From positions 1 to 41,604 of the forward strand of contig NZ_SMRT01000035.1 of NCBI RefSeq assembly GCF_004354045.1: a stretch of 41,604 nucleotides of DNA, in the 5' to 3' direction. Source of the DNA: Paenibacillus piri. Its GTDB lineage: Bacteria; Bacillota; Bacilli; Paenibacillales; NBRC-103111. The stretch's first letter is position 1. Every line of letters starts with the position of its first letter. Below, one piece after another: positions 7,322 to 15,565 of the stretch. Under the pieces are notes generated by a model. It saw nothing but the letters and a program-made list of their open reading frames with translations, did not search any database and was not told the DNA's origin. Made by a program: the position numbers and the translations under genes.

Positions 7322-8083
7322 GTGCAAAATAAAAATAAGACCGTCGTAAGATCCATGGACCTGCTCAATCTCTTCTTGGCCCACATCAAGCTGAGCATGA
7401 ACGATATGGTGGAGCTTTCAGGCATTCCCAAAACATCCGTCCATAGAATGATCGGCTCCCTTGAAGAAATGGGATTTGTTAAAAAAGATAATGATGGACA
7501 ATACTCGCTTGGCCTGCTGTTCCTGCAATTCGGGAACTTGGTGGCAGAACGGCTCGATATCCGGCATATCGCTATATCCGTAATGGAGAAGCTGCGCGAC
7601 GATATCGGAGAGGCCGTACATCTCGCACTTAGGGACGGTCAAGAATCGATATATATTGAAAAACTGGATACGAATCATCCCGTCAGACTTTTTACCAAAA
7701 TAGGAAGAAAGGCTCCGCTTTATGCGGGTGCCTCCTCCCGAACGATTCTCGCCTTTATGCCCGAACATGAACGAGATGCCTATTTGGACGAGATTGAATT
7801 GAAGCCTATCGGTTCCGGAACCATCATGGATAAAGAAGAGCTCCGCGCATCTCTCGAGCTTTCGAGAAGGACGGGCTACAGCTTCAGCCGTTCCGAGCTA
7901 GAAAATTATACCGCCGAGTTGAGTGCTCCCATATTCGATCATACAGGACAAATTATTGCCGCGCTCAGTATTGCGGGGCTTGAAGTGCAATTTGGGGAAG
8001 AGAAAATGGCCGACTTGATTTACAAGGTTAAAACGGCTGCACATGAAATTTCGCAGAAGCTTGGTTTTATCGAAACGGCTTAG
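7322..8083 (+). CDS. IclR-family transcriptional regulator
   Basis: 253 residues from a GTG start; AGGAGG lies 12 nt upstream. Residues about 5-60 form the winged HTH (SMDLLNLFLAHIKLSMNDM, then SGIPKTSVHRMIGSLEEMG), and the rest is the IclR effector domain (LRDDIGEAVHLALRDGQESI, RKAPLYAGASSRTILAFMP, a SFSRSELENYTAELSAPIF stretch, ALSIAGLE). IclR proteins bind a small carboxylate and control the operon beside them, usually as repressors. It diverges from the transporter-UbiD-UbiX-PxpBC operon and shares the dyad-rich control region, so it most likely governs that operon. The Bacillus kip operon also encodes an IclR-type regulator (KipR) next to KipI/KipA, a parallel to this arrangement. Confidence 0.92.
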   Translation: MQNKNKTVVRSMDLLNLFLAHIKLSMNDMVELSGIPKTSVHRMIGSLEEMGFVKKDNDGQYSLGLLFLQFGNLVAERLDIRHIAISVMEKLRDDIGEAVHLALRDGQESIYIEKLDTNHPVRLFTKIGRKAPLYAGASSRTILAFMPEHERDAYLDEIELKPIGSGTIMDKEELRASLELSRRTGYSFSRSELENYTAELSAPIFDHTGQIIAALSIAGLEVQFGEEKMADLIYKVKTAAHEISQKLGFIETA

Positions 8084-8157
8084 GCCATTGTGTCCCGGTT
8101 ACCACTCAAGGAACGGCTTCATGTCGTTCATAGGTGTTCCGCGGCAGAGGCGGCCCG

Positions 8158-8207
8158 GCAAAAATAAACCGCAACGCGACAGTCAGTCGGTTGCGGTTTA
8201 TTTTTGC
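8158..8207. terminator. Bidirectional terminator between IclR gene and GH51 gene
   Basis: A perfect 18-bp stem (8158-8175 with 8190-8207; arm contains AAAAATAAACCGCAAC) and a 14-nt loop. The A-run on one side and T-run on the other let it act in both directions. It sits between convergent genes, 75 bp after the IclR stop and 105 bp past the GH51 stop. Confidence 0.88.
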
Positions 8208-8312
8208 CTTTATTCCATTTCGATAATTAGCCGCTTCCAGTCCGAAATGCCGGACGCCGCCTCGCTCTCCCTGCTGCCTGCAATATCCCATCTCTGTGTA
8301 AATTCGGGAACT

Positions 8313-10328
8313 TTAACGCGTTATTTCCATTACATAGACCGACGATGCCTTTAACTGGCAAGTCACTTGACTGTTCATAAATTGCAGCTTATAGGTTATG
8401 CAGGCAACCGAATCCGGATGCTGTACGCTATTGATGGCTTCATAATCGTCCGCTGTTATTTCATATAATTTTGCTGTGCCTGAATCTGCAAATCCGTTCA
8501 GCCGCACTTCTGTCGACGCCGCTTCGAGACTTCGGTTGACCATAAAGATCGTCAACTTATTTCCTCTAGCATTGATACAAGCTACGACATCCAGATTCGG
8601 CAGGCGATCAAGCTGCGGCGCAGCCGGTATGAGACTGTTCACTTTAAAAGTGCCGCATTCGGTATGGCTTTTTACAACGCAGCCCAAGTCACGGTTGGCA
8701 TACAATTTCATAACATAGTAAGTCGGAGTGCCATAGACAGTCAAAGGCTTCCCGCTCCAGCCTGTCAACTTACCGCGAAACTGATCCGCATAAAAGTCCC
8801 CCACCCTGATACAACCGCCAAGCCAGCCGTTAACCAGGTCGGAGAAGCTGCCAATCTCCACCAGGTCGCTGTTCCGGATAAATTCATTCAAATTGGCGGC
8901 ATTGGCAACCGCAGCTTCCAGCGTATGCTCGCGGGGAAGACCCTTACGGATTGTATTGGGATTGTACATCGTATTATATTCAGTAATAGCTACTTTCAAA
9001 TGGGAATAACGTTTATCCGACCTGAACATTTCTCTTAATCGATGTATGGATTCCCTTGTCCATTCCGGGTAGGAAACCATGGCCTTATAGCGCTCTTCCT
9101 TGGGCGTATGCTCATTCATGCCGAATCGCGGGTATCCGTGATACAAATGCAAAGTCAAATAATCGATATGCTCGGCGGCCCGCTCTATGACCGTCTTGTT
9201 CCAGTCCATGCGGACATCGCCGCAAGCCAACAGTTTAATTCCGGGATCCGCGGCCTTCATAGACTGCGCAAACTGAATATAGCGTTCGGAGAACTGCGCA
9301 GCGTCGCAGTGTCCAACCTGCCAAGCTCCCCATACTTCATTGCCGATCTCCCAATACTTCACGCCATACGGCTCGATATGTCCGTTGGCGGCCCTTAAGC
9401 TTCCCATTGGCGAATCGGCATCTCCGTTACAGTATTCAACCCATTCCGCCGCTTCCGCCGGTGTGCCCGAGCCGTCATTTACACAAATCAGCGGCTCCAC
9501 ATTCAATTCGCGGCAAAACTGAATAAATTCATCTGTGCCAAAGTATTTATTCGTCCAGCCTCCCCATGCTTCATTCACAACACAGGGACGCTCATACACT
9601 GGGCCGACCCCCTGCCGCCAATGATAAGCGCTAATATAATTGCCTGCAAGCCGCATCATGCCGGCGTTTAAATCCCTGGTCATATCCATGACTTCTTTAC
9701 GGACATTGCCTGCACTGTCGGAAGGCAGCAGCGAAATATGATCAACCCAGAGCATCCCCGTGGATACGTGATCCAGCCAGCGCTCATGCTCCGAAGGAAC
9801 ATACAGCCTGAACTCAGCATGCTCGCAATTCCGTTGCACCGTGAGTCGCGTTTCATAGTGCTTCCAGTTATGGCCGGTCAGATCTATCCGTGTCGAACCA
9901 AGCATTTCTCCGCTCATCTTATCTACAATCTCCGCAAGTACAAACTTGATTTCAATAGAAGCCCTTGCATACAGAGCCAAATCATAGCCATCCGCGTCTT
10001 GTTTCACTGCAACGGCCTGGCTTATTCCCGCATAACCTTCGTCATCGCTATAGATGCGTATCAGCTGACTATGACCCGAATGCCGCGCAGCTGCAGGCTC
10101 AAGGGCATAAATAGTGCTTTTCCCGTTCGTATAAGGACGCCAGCAGCCGGAAAGCCCCTTGTAAGTTTCATCCGTACTTTCAAAATCCATATCCTTTAAC
10201 GGATAAGCCAGCATGGCATCCATGTGATCACGAATATCTTCCACAAAATGACCGAACAAATAAGGATGAATTGTATCGCCAACGGCTTGATTTGCATTCA
10301 CTTGAATTTTAGCTTTGGTAGGTACCAT
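8313..10328 (-). CDS. GH51 alpha-L-arabinofuranosidase with inserted carbohydrate-binding-like domain
   Basis: 671 residues, no signal peptide, hence cytoplasmic. The N-terminus (IHPYLFGHFVEDI) and TIM-barrel motifs are GH51: acid/base in WEIGNEVWG (Glu331) and nucleophile in ITEYNTMYNP (Glu450). Intracellular GH51 enzymes are often near 500 residues; the excess is residues about 60-205, a beta-rich segment ending WVDHISLLPSD that resembles a CBM4_9/CBM-like jelly roll. The enzyme releases terminal arabinose from imported arabino-oligosaccharides. It is the last gene of the LplABC-type transporter operon, 20 bp after the permease. Start: ATG at 10328, preceded in frame by a TTG (10331), with GGAAGG about 10 nt upstream. 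Confidence 0.92.
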   Translation of the reverse strand: MVPTKAKIQVNANQAVGDTIHPYLFGHFVEDIRDHMDAMLAYPLKDMDFESTDETYKGLSGCWRPYTNGKSTIYALEPAAARHSGHSQLIRIYSDDEGYAGISQAVAVKQDADGYDLALYARASIEIKFVLAEIVDKMSGEMLGSTRIDLTGHNWKHYETRLTVQRNCEHAEFRLYVPSEHERWLDHVSTGMLWVDHISLLPSDSAGNVRKEVMDMTRDLNAGMMRLAGNYISAYHWRQGVGPVYERPCVVNEAWGGWTNKYFGTDEFIQFCRELNVEPLICVNDGSGTPAEAAEWVEYCNGDADSPMGSLRAANGHIEPYGVKYWEIGNEVWGAWQVGHCDAAQFSERYIQFAQSMKAADPGIKLLACGDVRMDWNKTVIERAAEHIDYLTLHLYHGYPRFGMNEHTPKEERYKAMVSYPEWTRESIHRLREMFRSDKRYSHLKVAITEYNTMYNPNTIRKGLPREHTLEAAVANAANLNEFIRNSDLVEIGSFSDLVNGWLGGCIRVGDFYADQFRGKLTGWSGKPLTVYGTPTYYVMKLYANRDLGCVVKSHTECGTFKVNSLIPAAPQLDRLPNLDVVACINARGNKLTIFMVNRSLEAASTEVRLNGFADSGTAKLYEITADDYEAINSVQHPDSVACITYKLQFMNSQVTCQLKASSVYVMEITR

Positions 10329-10348
10329 CAACTATAAACTTCCTTCCA

Positions 10349-11242
10349 TTATCCTTTTAGAGAACCGATCATAACTCCCTTGACGAAATGCCGTTGTACA
10401 AACGGATACATCAACAGCACCGGCAAACTGGAAATAATAATGACCACGTATTTGATACTTTCGGCCAGCAGCACTTTCGATTCCAGCCCCACATTACTGT
10501 CAACGGCATCCGCCTGACTCACCATAAGCACTTCGCGCAGCACGAGCTGCAGCGGGTACAAATCTTTGCTGCGAATATAGATCAACGCATTGAAGTATGA
10601 ATTCCAGTGACCGACAGCGTAAAACAGGATCATAACCGCCAATATCGGCTTGGAAAGCGGCAATATCACATGCGTCAGCAGCTTCCAGTTCGAGCAGCCG
10701 TCGATATGAGCCGCTTCCTGGATTTCCCAGGGGATGCTGGACCCGAAATAAGTTCTCATTACAATCAAATTATAGGTGGCGATTGCCCCCGGGATGATGA
10801 GCGCCCACATCGTATCGACCATTCCCAAATTTTTCACAAGGAGATAAGATGGGATGAGACCCCCGCTGAAAAACATCGTAAGCGTCACAAAAAACATAAT
10901 GCCTCCCCGCCCGGGCAGGTCCGGTCTTGAAAGCGGATAGGCCGCTAATGTCGTCATGATAAGATTGATCGCCGTACCTACGGCCGTATACAGAATGGTA
11001 TTTCTGTATCCGTTCCATATTTGACCGTTTTCAAAAACATTCCGGTATGCCTCTAAAGTAATCTGCTTGGGCAGCAAATACACCTCGCCATTCAGCACCA
11101 AAGCGGGATCGCTAAAGGAAGCGCTCACGATGAAAATTAACGGGTAAAGCACGACTATCACTATAAGGGCGGCCAATGTGTTGACGACGGCATCGAATAC
11201 TTTTTCGCCCGATTTCCTTTTCCTGATCGTTAGTTCCCTCAT
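10349..11242 (-). CDS. Carbohydrate ABC transporter permease (LplC type)
   Basis: About 297 residues with six hydrophobic segments and the MalG-type cytoplasmic loop EAAHIDGCSNWKLLTHVILP, which docks the ATPase. The C-terminus FVQRHFVKGVMIGSLKG is typical of LplC-like permeases. I start at ATG 11242, preceded by AAGGAGGGG with 6-nt spacing and 13 bp after the LplB-like stop; the longer frame to 11290 overlaps the upstream gene. It pairs with the adjacent LplB-like permease; no ATPase gene is in the cluster, so a shared MsmX-like ATPase encoded elsewhere is expected. Confidence 0.92.
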   Translation of the reverse strand: MRELTIRKRKSGEKVFDAVVNTLAALIVIVVLYPLIFIVSASFSDPALVLNGEVYLLPKQITLEAYRNVFENGQIWNGYRNTILYTAVGTAINLIMTTLAAYPLSRPDLPGRGGIMFFVTLTMFFSGGLIPSYLLVKNLGMVDTMWALIIPGAIATYNLIVMRTYFGSSIPWEIQEAAHIDGCSNWKLLTHVILPLSKPILAVMILFYAVGHWNSYFNALIYIRSKDLYPLQLVLREVLMVSQADAVDSNVGLESKVLLAESIKYVVIIISSLPVLLMYPFVQRHFVKGVMIGSLKG

Positions 11243-11255
11243 CCATTGCCCCTCC

Positions 11256-12212
11256 TTACCATAAGCTTGTCTCGGCCTTTTTACGGGCAAAGCGATTTAC
11301 GAGTACCAGCAGCGCCAGGTTTACAACGGAGTTAAACAAACCTATTGCAGCCGTATAGCTGTACTCCCCTTTTAAAATACCTGCCGAGTAGACGAAGGTG
11401 GATATGACATCGCTCGCTTCCAAATTCAAATTATTTTGCATTAACAATATTTTCTCAAAACCGACGTTCATGAAGTGTCCGATATCGAGAATAAGCAAGA
11501 TGACGATTACAGGGAGAATGCCCGGAACGGATACATGCCAAATGCGCTGCAATCGGCTTGCGCCGTCCATTTTGGCCGCTTCATACAGCTGCGGATTGAC
11601 TCCGCTAAGGGCCGCGATATAAATGATCGATTGCCAACCCATATTTTGCCATATATTGGAACCGATAAAAATCGGCTTAAACCAGGCGGCCGAATCCAGA
11701 AATCGAACCGGCATCCCGCCAAATGCTTGAATGACCGTATTAATAGGCCCTCCTCGCGGAGATAAAAACAGCATCAACATCCCTACCATCACGACGACAG
11801 ATATAAAATGTGGAATATAAGTAATGTTTTGCACAATTTTACTGAATGCTTTGCTGCGAATTTCATTAATCAGCAGTGCCAAACAAATCGGAATAGGAAA
11901 AGCAATCAATAATGAGAACAAATTAATCGAAATGGTGTTCCAGAGCAGTCTCCAGAAATAGTAGGACTCAATAAAACGTTCGAAATGATCAAAGCCCACC
12001 CATGCGCTGCCAATTATACCTTTGGCCGGACTAAAGTTTTTAAACGCGATTTGCAACCCATACAGAGGGCCGTAATGGAACACAAGGTACCAAACAATGG
12101 GGATGAGCAGCATAAGGTAAAGATCGTATCGAATGACAATGGATTTAAAGAGGCTGGAGCGCCTCGATCCGGATCGAGACGCAGCGCCTGCAGTATTGGC
12201 TGTACTCTTCAT
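11256..12212 (-). CDS. Sugar ABC transporter permease (LplB type)
   Basis: About 318 residues, six hydrophobic segments, MalF-type loop YEAAKMDGASRLQRIWHVSVP and the opening YDLYLMLLIPIVWYLVFHYGP, characteristic of LplB-like permeases of Paenibacillus and Bacillus. ATG at 12212 is preferred because GGAGGGC lies 5 nt before it; the frame opens further upstream without a better site. It works with the LplC-like permease and the LplA-like lipoprotein encoded on either side to import oligosaccharides, here probably arabino-oligosaccharides, judged from GH43 and GH51 in the same unit. Confidence 0.92.
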   Translation of the reverse strand: MKSTANTAGAASRSGSRRSSLFKSIVIRYDLYLMLLIPIVWYLVFHYGPLYGLQIAFKNFSPAKGIIGSAWVGFDHFERFIESYYFWRLLWNTISINLFSLLIAFPIPICLALLINEIRSKAFSKIVQNITYIPHFISVVVMVGMLMLFLSPRGGPINTVIQAFGGMPVRFLDSAAWFKPIFIGSNIWQNMGWQSIIYIAALSGVNPQLYEAAKMDGASRLQRIWHVSVPGILPVIVILLILDIGHFMNVGFEKILLMQNNLNLEASDVISTFVYSAGILKGEYSYTAAIGLFNSVVNLALLVLVNRFARKKAETSLW

Positions 12213-12240
12213 CTGTAGCCCTCCAACCGGCATCTGGTTC

Positions 12241-13839
12241 TCATTTTTGCTTTTTGAGGTTATCGTAAGCGTCCTGGTACAGCTTTTGCAGCTCGTCTAT
12301 TTTCATTTTCTTCAATGTGGCCTGGAACTCTCCCCACTTATCGAAGCTAAGGGCGCCCGCAATAAACTTTGTGCTCTGCTCCTCGTAATATTTATCAATA
12401 TCGTTCCGCAGCACATTTATTTTTTGAGCCGTTTGTTCGTCGAACATCGGCGCTGCGTAACGAACCTTCGGCATGAACGGATCCAGTTTCTTTTGAGCTT
12501 CTTGAACCTGCGGCGGATTGATGTAAGAAGCTACTTTGTCGCTGATCAGATGCGGCGCTCCGCCTCCGGCATACGGGGTAATTTTGGATTGATTGCCTGT
12601 CGCCAAGAAGGCGTCCGTATAATAAGGAATGCCTTCCCGCAATTCATAATTTTCGCCTTGTCGGCCGAATCGCAGCAAAGTGGAGCCTTCGTCGCCATAG
12701 AAGTAATCGATCCAACGCATCGTCGCCTCCGGATTTTTGTTAACCGAGGTGATTGCAAAAGCTCCGAAATCTCTAGGTACCGGAGCTGCGTGACTTTGCA
12801 GCCGGTCGCCGTGCGGACCTTTGACAGGGGGAATTCCTATATATTGATCCGCTATCGCGATGAACGGATTGTTCGTCTGATCGAAGAAAAATCCAGTGTT
12901 GCCCGCCGTTTGTTTGGCGAGATACTGTGCTTCTTTATGCGAAAATAGTTCCTGATCAAGCAGCTTCTCGGAATAAAGCTTGTTCAGATACATCAGCAGT
13001 TCTTTATTTCGGTCGTTGCCCATCCAAATTTGCACTTTGTCATTTTCAAGATTAATGTAATAACCGAGCTGCTTATCCAGGCCGAACGATCCGCTCATCA
13101 TATCTATGACCGGTAAACCCAGACCCGAGCCGGCGCTTGCGCGAGCGGTCATCGGGATTTCATCCTGCTTGCCGTTGCCGTTAGGATCTTTATCCCGAAA
13201 AGCTTTCAGCACCTCGTACAGATCATCCGTAGTCTCAGGTTCCTTTAGGTTCAGTTTCTTCAGCCATGCCTGATTCATCCATTTTTTATCGGTTCTGGCT
13301 GCATTAACGGTCACAATCCCCGGTATGGCATAAATATGACCTTCGGGGGTTGTTATGGCTGAACGTATTTCAGGATACGTATCCATCAGCTTTTTAAGGT
13401 TTGGCGCGTAGGTTTCAATCAGCTTCTCAAGCGGGATTAATTGACCGCCTGAACCATAGCGAATGGCCTCTAAAGGAGTAAGGCCCGCGCGGTACAGGGC
13501 GTCCGGGAGCTCATTCGAGGCAAACAAAAGATTTTTTTTCTCAGCAAATCCATCCGTCGGCGCCTCGATAAATTCCACCTGGACATTGCTCATTTTCTCG
13601 AAGTCCTGGAACACCGGCATATCCTTAAAAGGACCGTTGGACGGCGCGATTCTTGTGAACATCTTCAGCTTAAGCGGTTCTTTGACAATGGGAAATCCGG
13701 CTGCGCTTACAGCGTTTGCCGATTCTGCACCGGATTTGACATCGTTCTTCCTGGCCGCGTTATCCGGGCTGCAAGCGGCAAGCGTTAAACCGGAAACTAC
13801 TACAGTCGAAAGCAGTGTAGTCACCCAATTTTTGTTCAT
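12241..13839 (-). CDS. Extracellular sugar-binding lipoprotein (LplA type)
   Basis: 532 residues, longer than the usual 420-450-residue binding proteins and typical of the LplA group. Signal peptide with lipobox ending at Cys23 (TLAAC). Family motifs include FASNELPDALYRAG, PLEKLIETYAPNLKKLMD, the calcium-site-like DPNGNGKQDEIP and WIDYFYGDEGSTL. It captures oligosaccharides at the membrane and delivers them to the two permeases downstream. A cre-like site lies about 41 bp upstream of the start and the upstream gap is 118 bp, so it may have its own CcpA-controlled promoter in addition to read-through from the kinase/regulator genes. Confidence 0.93.
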   Translation of the reverse strand: MNKNWVTTLLSTVVVSGLTLAACSPDNAARKNDVKSGAESANAVSAAGFPIVKEPLKLKMFTRIAPSNGPFKDMPVFQDFEKMSNVQVEFIEAPTDGFAEKKNLLFASNELPDALYRAGLTPLEAIRYGSGGQLIPLEKLIETYAPNLKKLMDTYPEIRSAITTPEGHIYAIPGIVTVNAARTDKKWMNQAWLKKLNLKEPETTDDLYEVLKAFRDKDPNGNGKQDEIPMTARASAGSGLGLPVIDMMSGSFGLDKQLGYYINLENDKVQIWMGNDRNKELLMYLNKLYSEKLLDQELFSHKEAQYLAKQTAGNTGFFFDQTNNPFIAIADQYIGIPPVKGPHGDRLQSHAAPVPRDFGAFAITSVNKNPEATMRWIDYFYGDEGSTLLRFGRQGENYELREGIPYYTDAFLATGNQSKITPYAGGGAPHLISDKVASYINPPQVQEAQKKLDPFMPKVRYAAPMFDEQTAQKINVLRNDIDKYYEEQSTKFIAGALSFDKWGEFQATLKKMKIDELQKLYQDAYDNLKKQK

Positions 13840-13879
13840 TCTTTCGTTCCCCCTATTTTAGTTATTTCCCCTCAGGTAA

Positions 13880-13893
13880 CGAAAGCGTTTTCC
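13880..13893. promoter_or_regulatory. cre-like CcpA site upstream of the LplA-type gene
   Basis: CGAAAGCGTTTTCC matches the CcpA consensus WTGNAANCGNWNNCW-type core with two mismatches at the outer positions. It lies in the 118-bp gap between the response regulator and the lipoprotein, as expected for carbon catabolite repression. Confidence 0.6.
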
Positions 13894-13957
13894 AAAGGAT
13901 TCTTTAATTGTAGTAAAACTTTTTCCATGAGGTACTCCAAATATATGACTTTCCATT

Positions 13958-15550
13958 CTACTTTTTTGACGGTTTCCGACTATCCATGTAAGCCTGAGGC
14001 GTCATACCCGTAATGCTCTTAAACACTTTAAAGAAGTAAGTATAGTTAATAAAACCGACTTGACTGCTGATGTGTTTCATCGAATACGTACCGGATTCCA
14101 TCAGCAGACAGCTGGATTTAATGCGAACGCGGTTTAAATACTCCGTGAACGTCATTTGCGTTTCCTCTTTGAACCGTCTGCTTAAGTAGGAGGAATTCAG
14201 ACTAATGGCATTCGCCGCCATTTCCAAGGAGATGTTGGAAGCATAATGATCCATAACAAATTGAACGGCTTGTGAAATATGACGGGAATAAGTCCCCCCT
14301 GCTTGCTGCTGCTTGATGGCCTCAAGAATAGATGCATAGCAACCTGACATCCACCGCTCAAATTCGCCGACAGTTCCTAAACGTCCGAGCTCACTCCGCG
14401 CAGGAATGATCTTGTTGTCTTCTATGGAATGCCGTTTCAGCGTCTTTTCAACCATACGCAGCATTTCACTTACAATGACTTGTACCGTCATGGAGTAGAC
14501 GGGCTCATCCCGTACGGCTTCAAAAATGGATGAGATGACTCGTTGAACCTTCTCCCCATCCAACTGCTCTAAAAATAGCAGCAATTGCTTCTGTCCCTCG
14601 ATCAACAATGAATCTCTCTGGACGGGTGCGCTCAAGTCTACAAAGAACTTGTCGTTCATGAGTTGATTTGCTTTGCTGTAGCTGGCGGCAAGCTGCCTCA
14701 AACTGCGGCATATCGGCCCTATCGCATGCACACATCGCAAATTAAGAAATTTCTCTAGAGAGTGGGAAAGGCTGCTCATGGCTTGATTCATTTGGGCTGT
14801 AACCGTATGTTCGCTTCTTTCTGACGAGGAAAATATAACAATGAAGCGTCCTTCCCCCGCATAGGCTGCGGTCCGCTTATGAATGTCCCCGACCGCCATC
14901 TGCATGACATCCGTGACCCGCTGCACAAACCGGTTCTTTTGTACATCGGTGAAAGACTCTGTCAGCAGCAGAAAGGGGACGATTTGCACCGCTGCGGCTG
15001 CATAATTGACAGAATGGACAAAGAGCCCATTATCCTGGGCATACAGCTGCAGCTCTTCCCCCGCTTCTTGAACCTCTCTGACCAAATTTGCCACATATTC
15101 GCGGAGAATAACCGGACTCAAACGTTCGATCATTTTCGATTGAGCATTGCGGGCTTCATCCTCCCGCTGCTCGCACTGCAAATCCTGAACCGCTTTATTC
15201 AACAACGACAAAAGTGCAGCCGAATTCAAACGATGCTTGAGCAAATAGTCCATGGCCCCGTTCATTAGACAAGTCCGAACATAATCATAATCGTCAAAAC
15301 TGCTGAGCATAATCATCTTCACCTTGGGAAATCTGTTTTTGATAATGCGGCTCAATTCCACACCGTTCATGATCGGCATACTTACATCCAGGATCGCGAT
15401 ATGCGGAACATGGCGCTCCATGATGGAAATGGCCGCAGCTCCGTTATGCGCTTCGCCGCATATAGTAAATCCATGCTTCTCCCAATCGATCAAACTTTTC
15501 ACATCGTTGCGCGCCAACGCCTCATCGTCAACAAGTACGACCTGAAACAT
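13958..15550 (-). CDS. AraC-type response regulator
   Basis: 530 residues: REC domain (VVLVDDEALA; phospho-acceptor Asp55 in AILDVSMP), a long central linker of about 270 residues, and two AraC HTH motifs at the end (ISLEMAANAISLNSSYLSRRF and MKHISSQVGFINYTYFFKVFK). This architecture is the YesN type that controls sugar transporters in Paenibacillus. It lies 15 bp after the sensor kinase and upstream of the LplABC-like genes, its probable targets. Ligand is unknown; arabino-oligosaccharides are suggested by the GH43/GH51 neighbours. Confidence 0.92.
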   Translation of the reverse strand: MFQVVLVDDEALARNDVKSLIDWEKHGFTICGEAHNGAAAISIMERHVPHIAILDVSMPIMNGVELSRIIKNRFPKVKMIMLSSFDDYDYVRTCLMNGAMDYLLKHRLNSAALLSLLNKAVQDLQCEQREDEARNAQSKMIERLSPVILREYVANLVREVQEAGEELQLYAQDNGLFVHSVNYAAAAVQIVPFLLLTESFTDVQKNRFVQRVTDVMQMAVGDIHKRTAAYAGEGRFIVIFSSSERSEHTVTAQMNQAMSSLSHSLEKFLNLRCVHAIGPICRSLRQLAASYSKANQLMNDKFFVDLSAPVQRDSLLIEGQKQLLLFLEQLDGEKVQRVISSIFEAVRDEPVYSMTVQVIVSEMLRMVEKTLKRHSIEDNKIIPARSELGRLGTVGEFERWMSGCYASILEAIKQQQAGGTYSRHISQAVQFVMDHYASNISLEMAANAISLNSSYLSRRFKEETQMTFTEYLNRVRIKSSCLLMESGTYSMKHISSQVGFINYTYFFKVFKSITGMTPQAYMDSRKPSKK

Positions 15551-15565
15551 GAATTCATCCTCCTG

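Noticed and set aside
12133..12948. 271-codon plus-strand open frame across the LplB/LplA junction
   Set aside because: Mirror of two well-supported minus-strand genes; no start signal or recognisable motifs.
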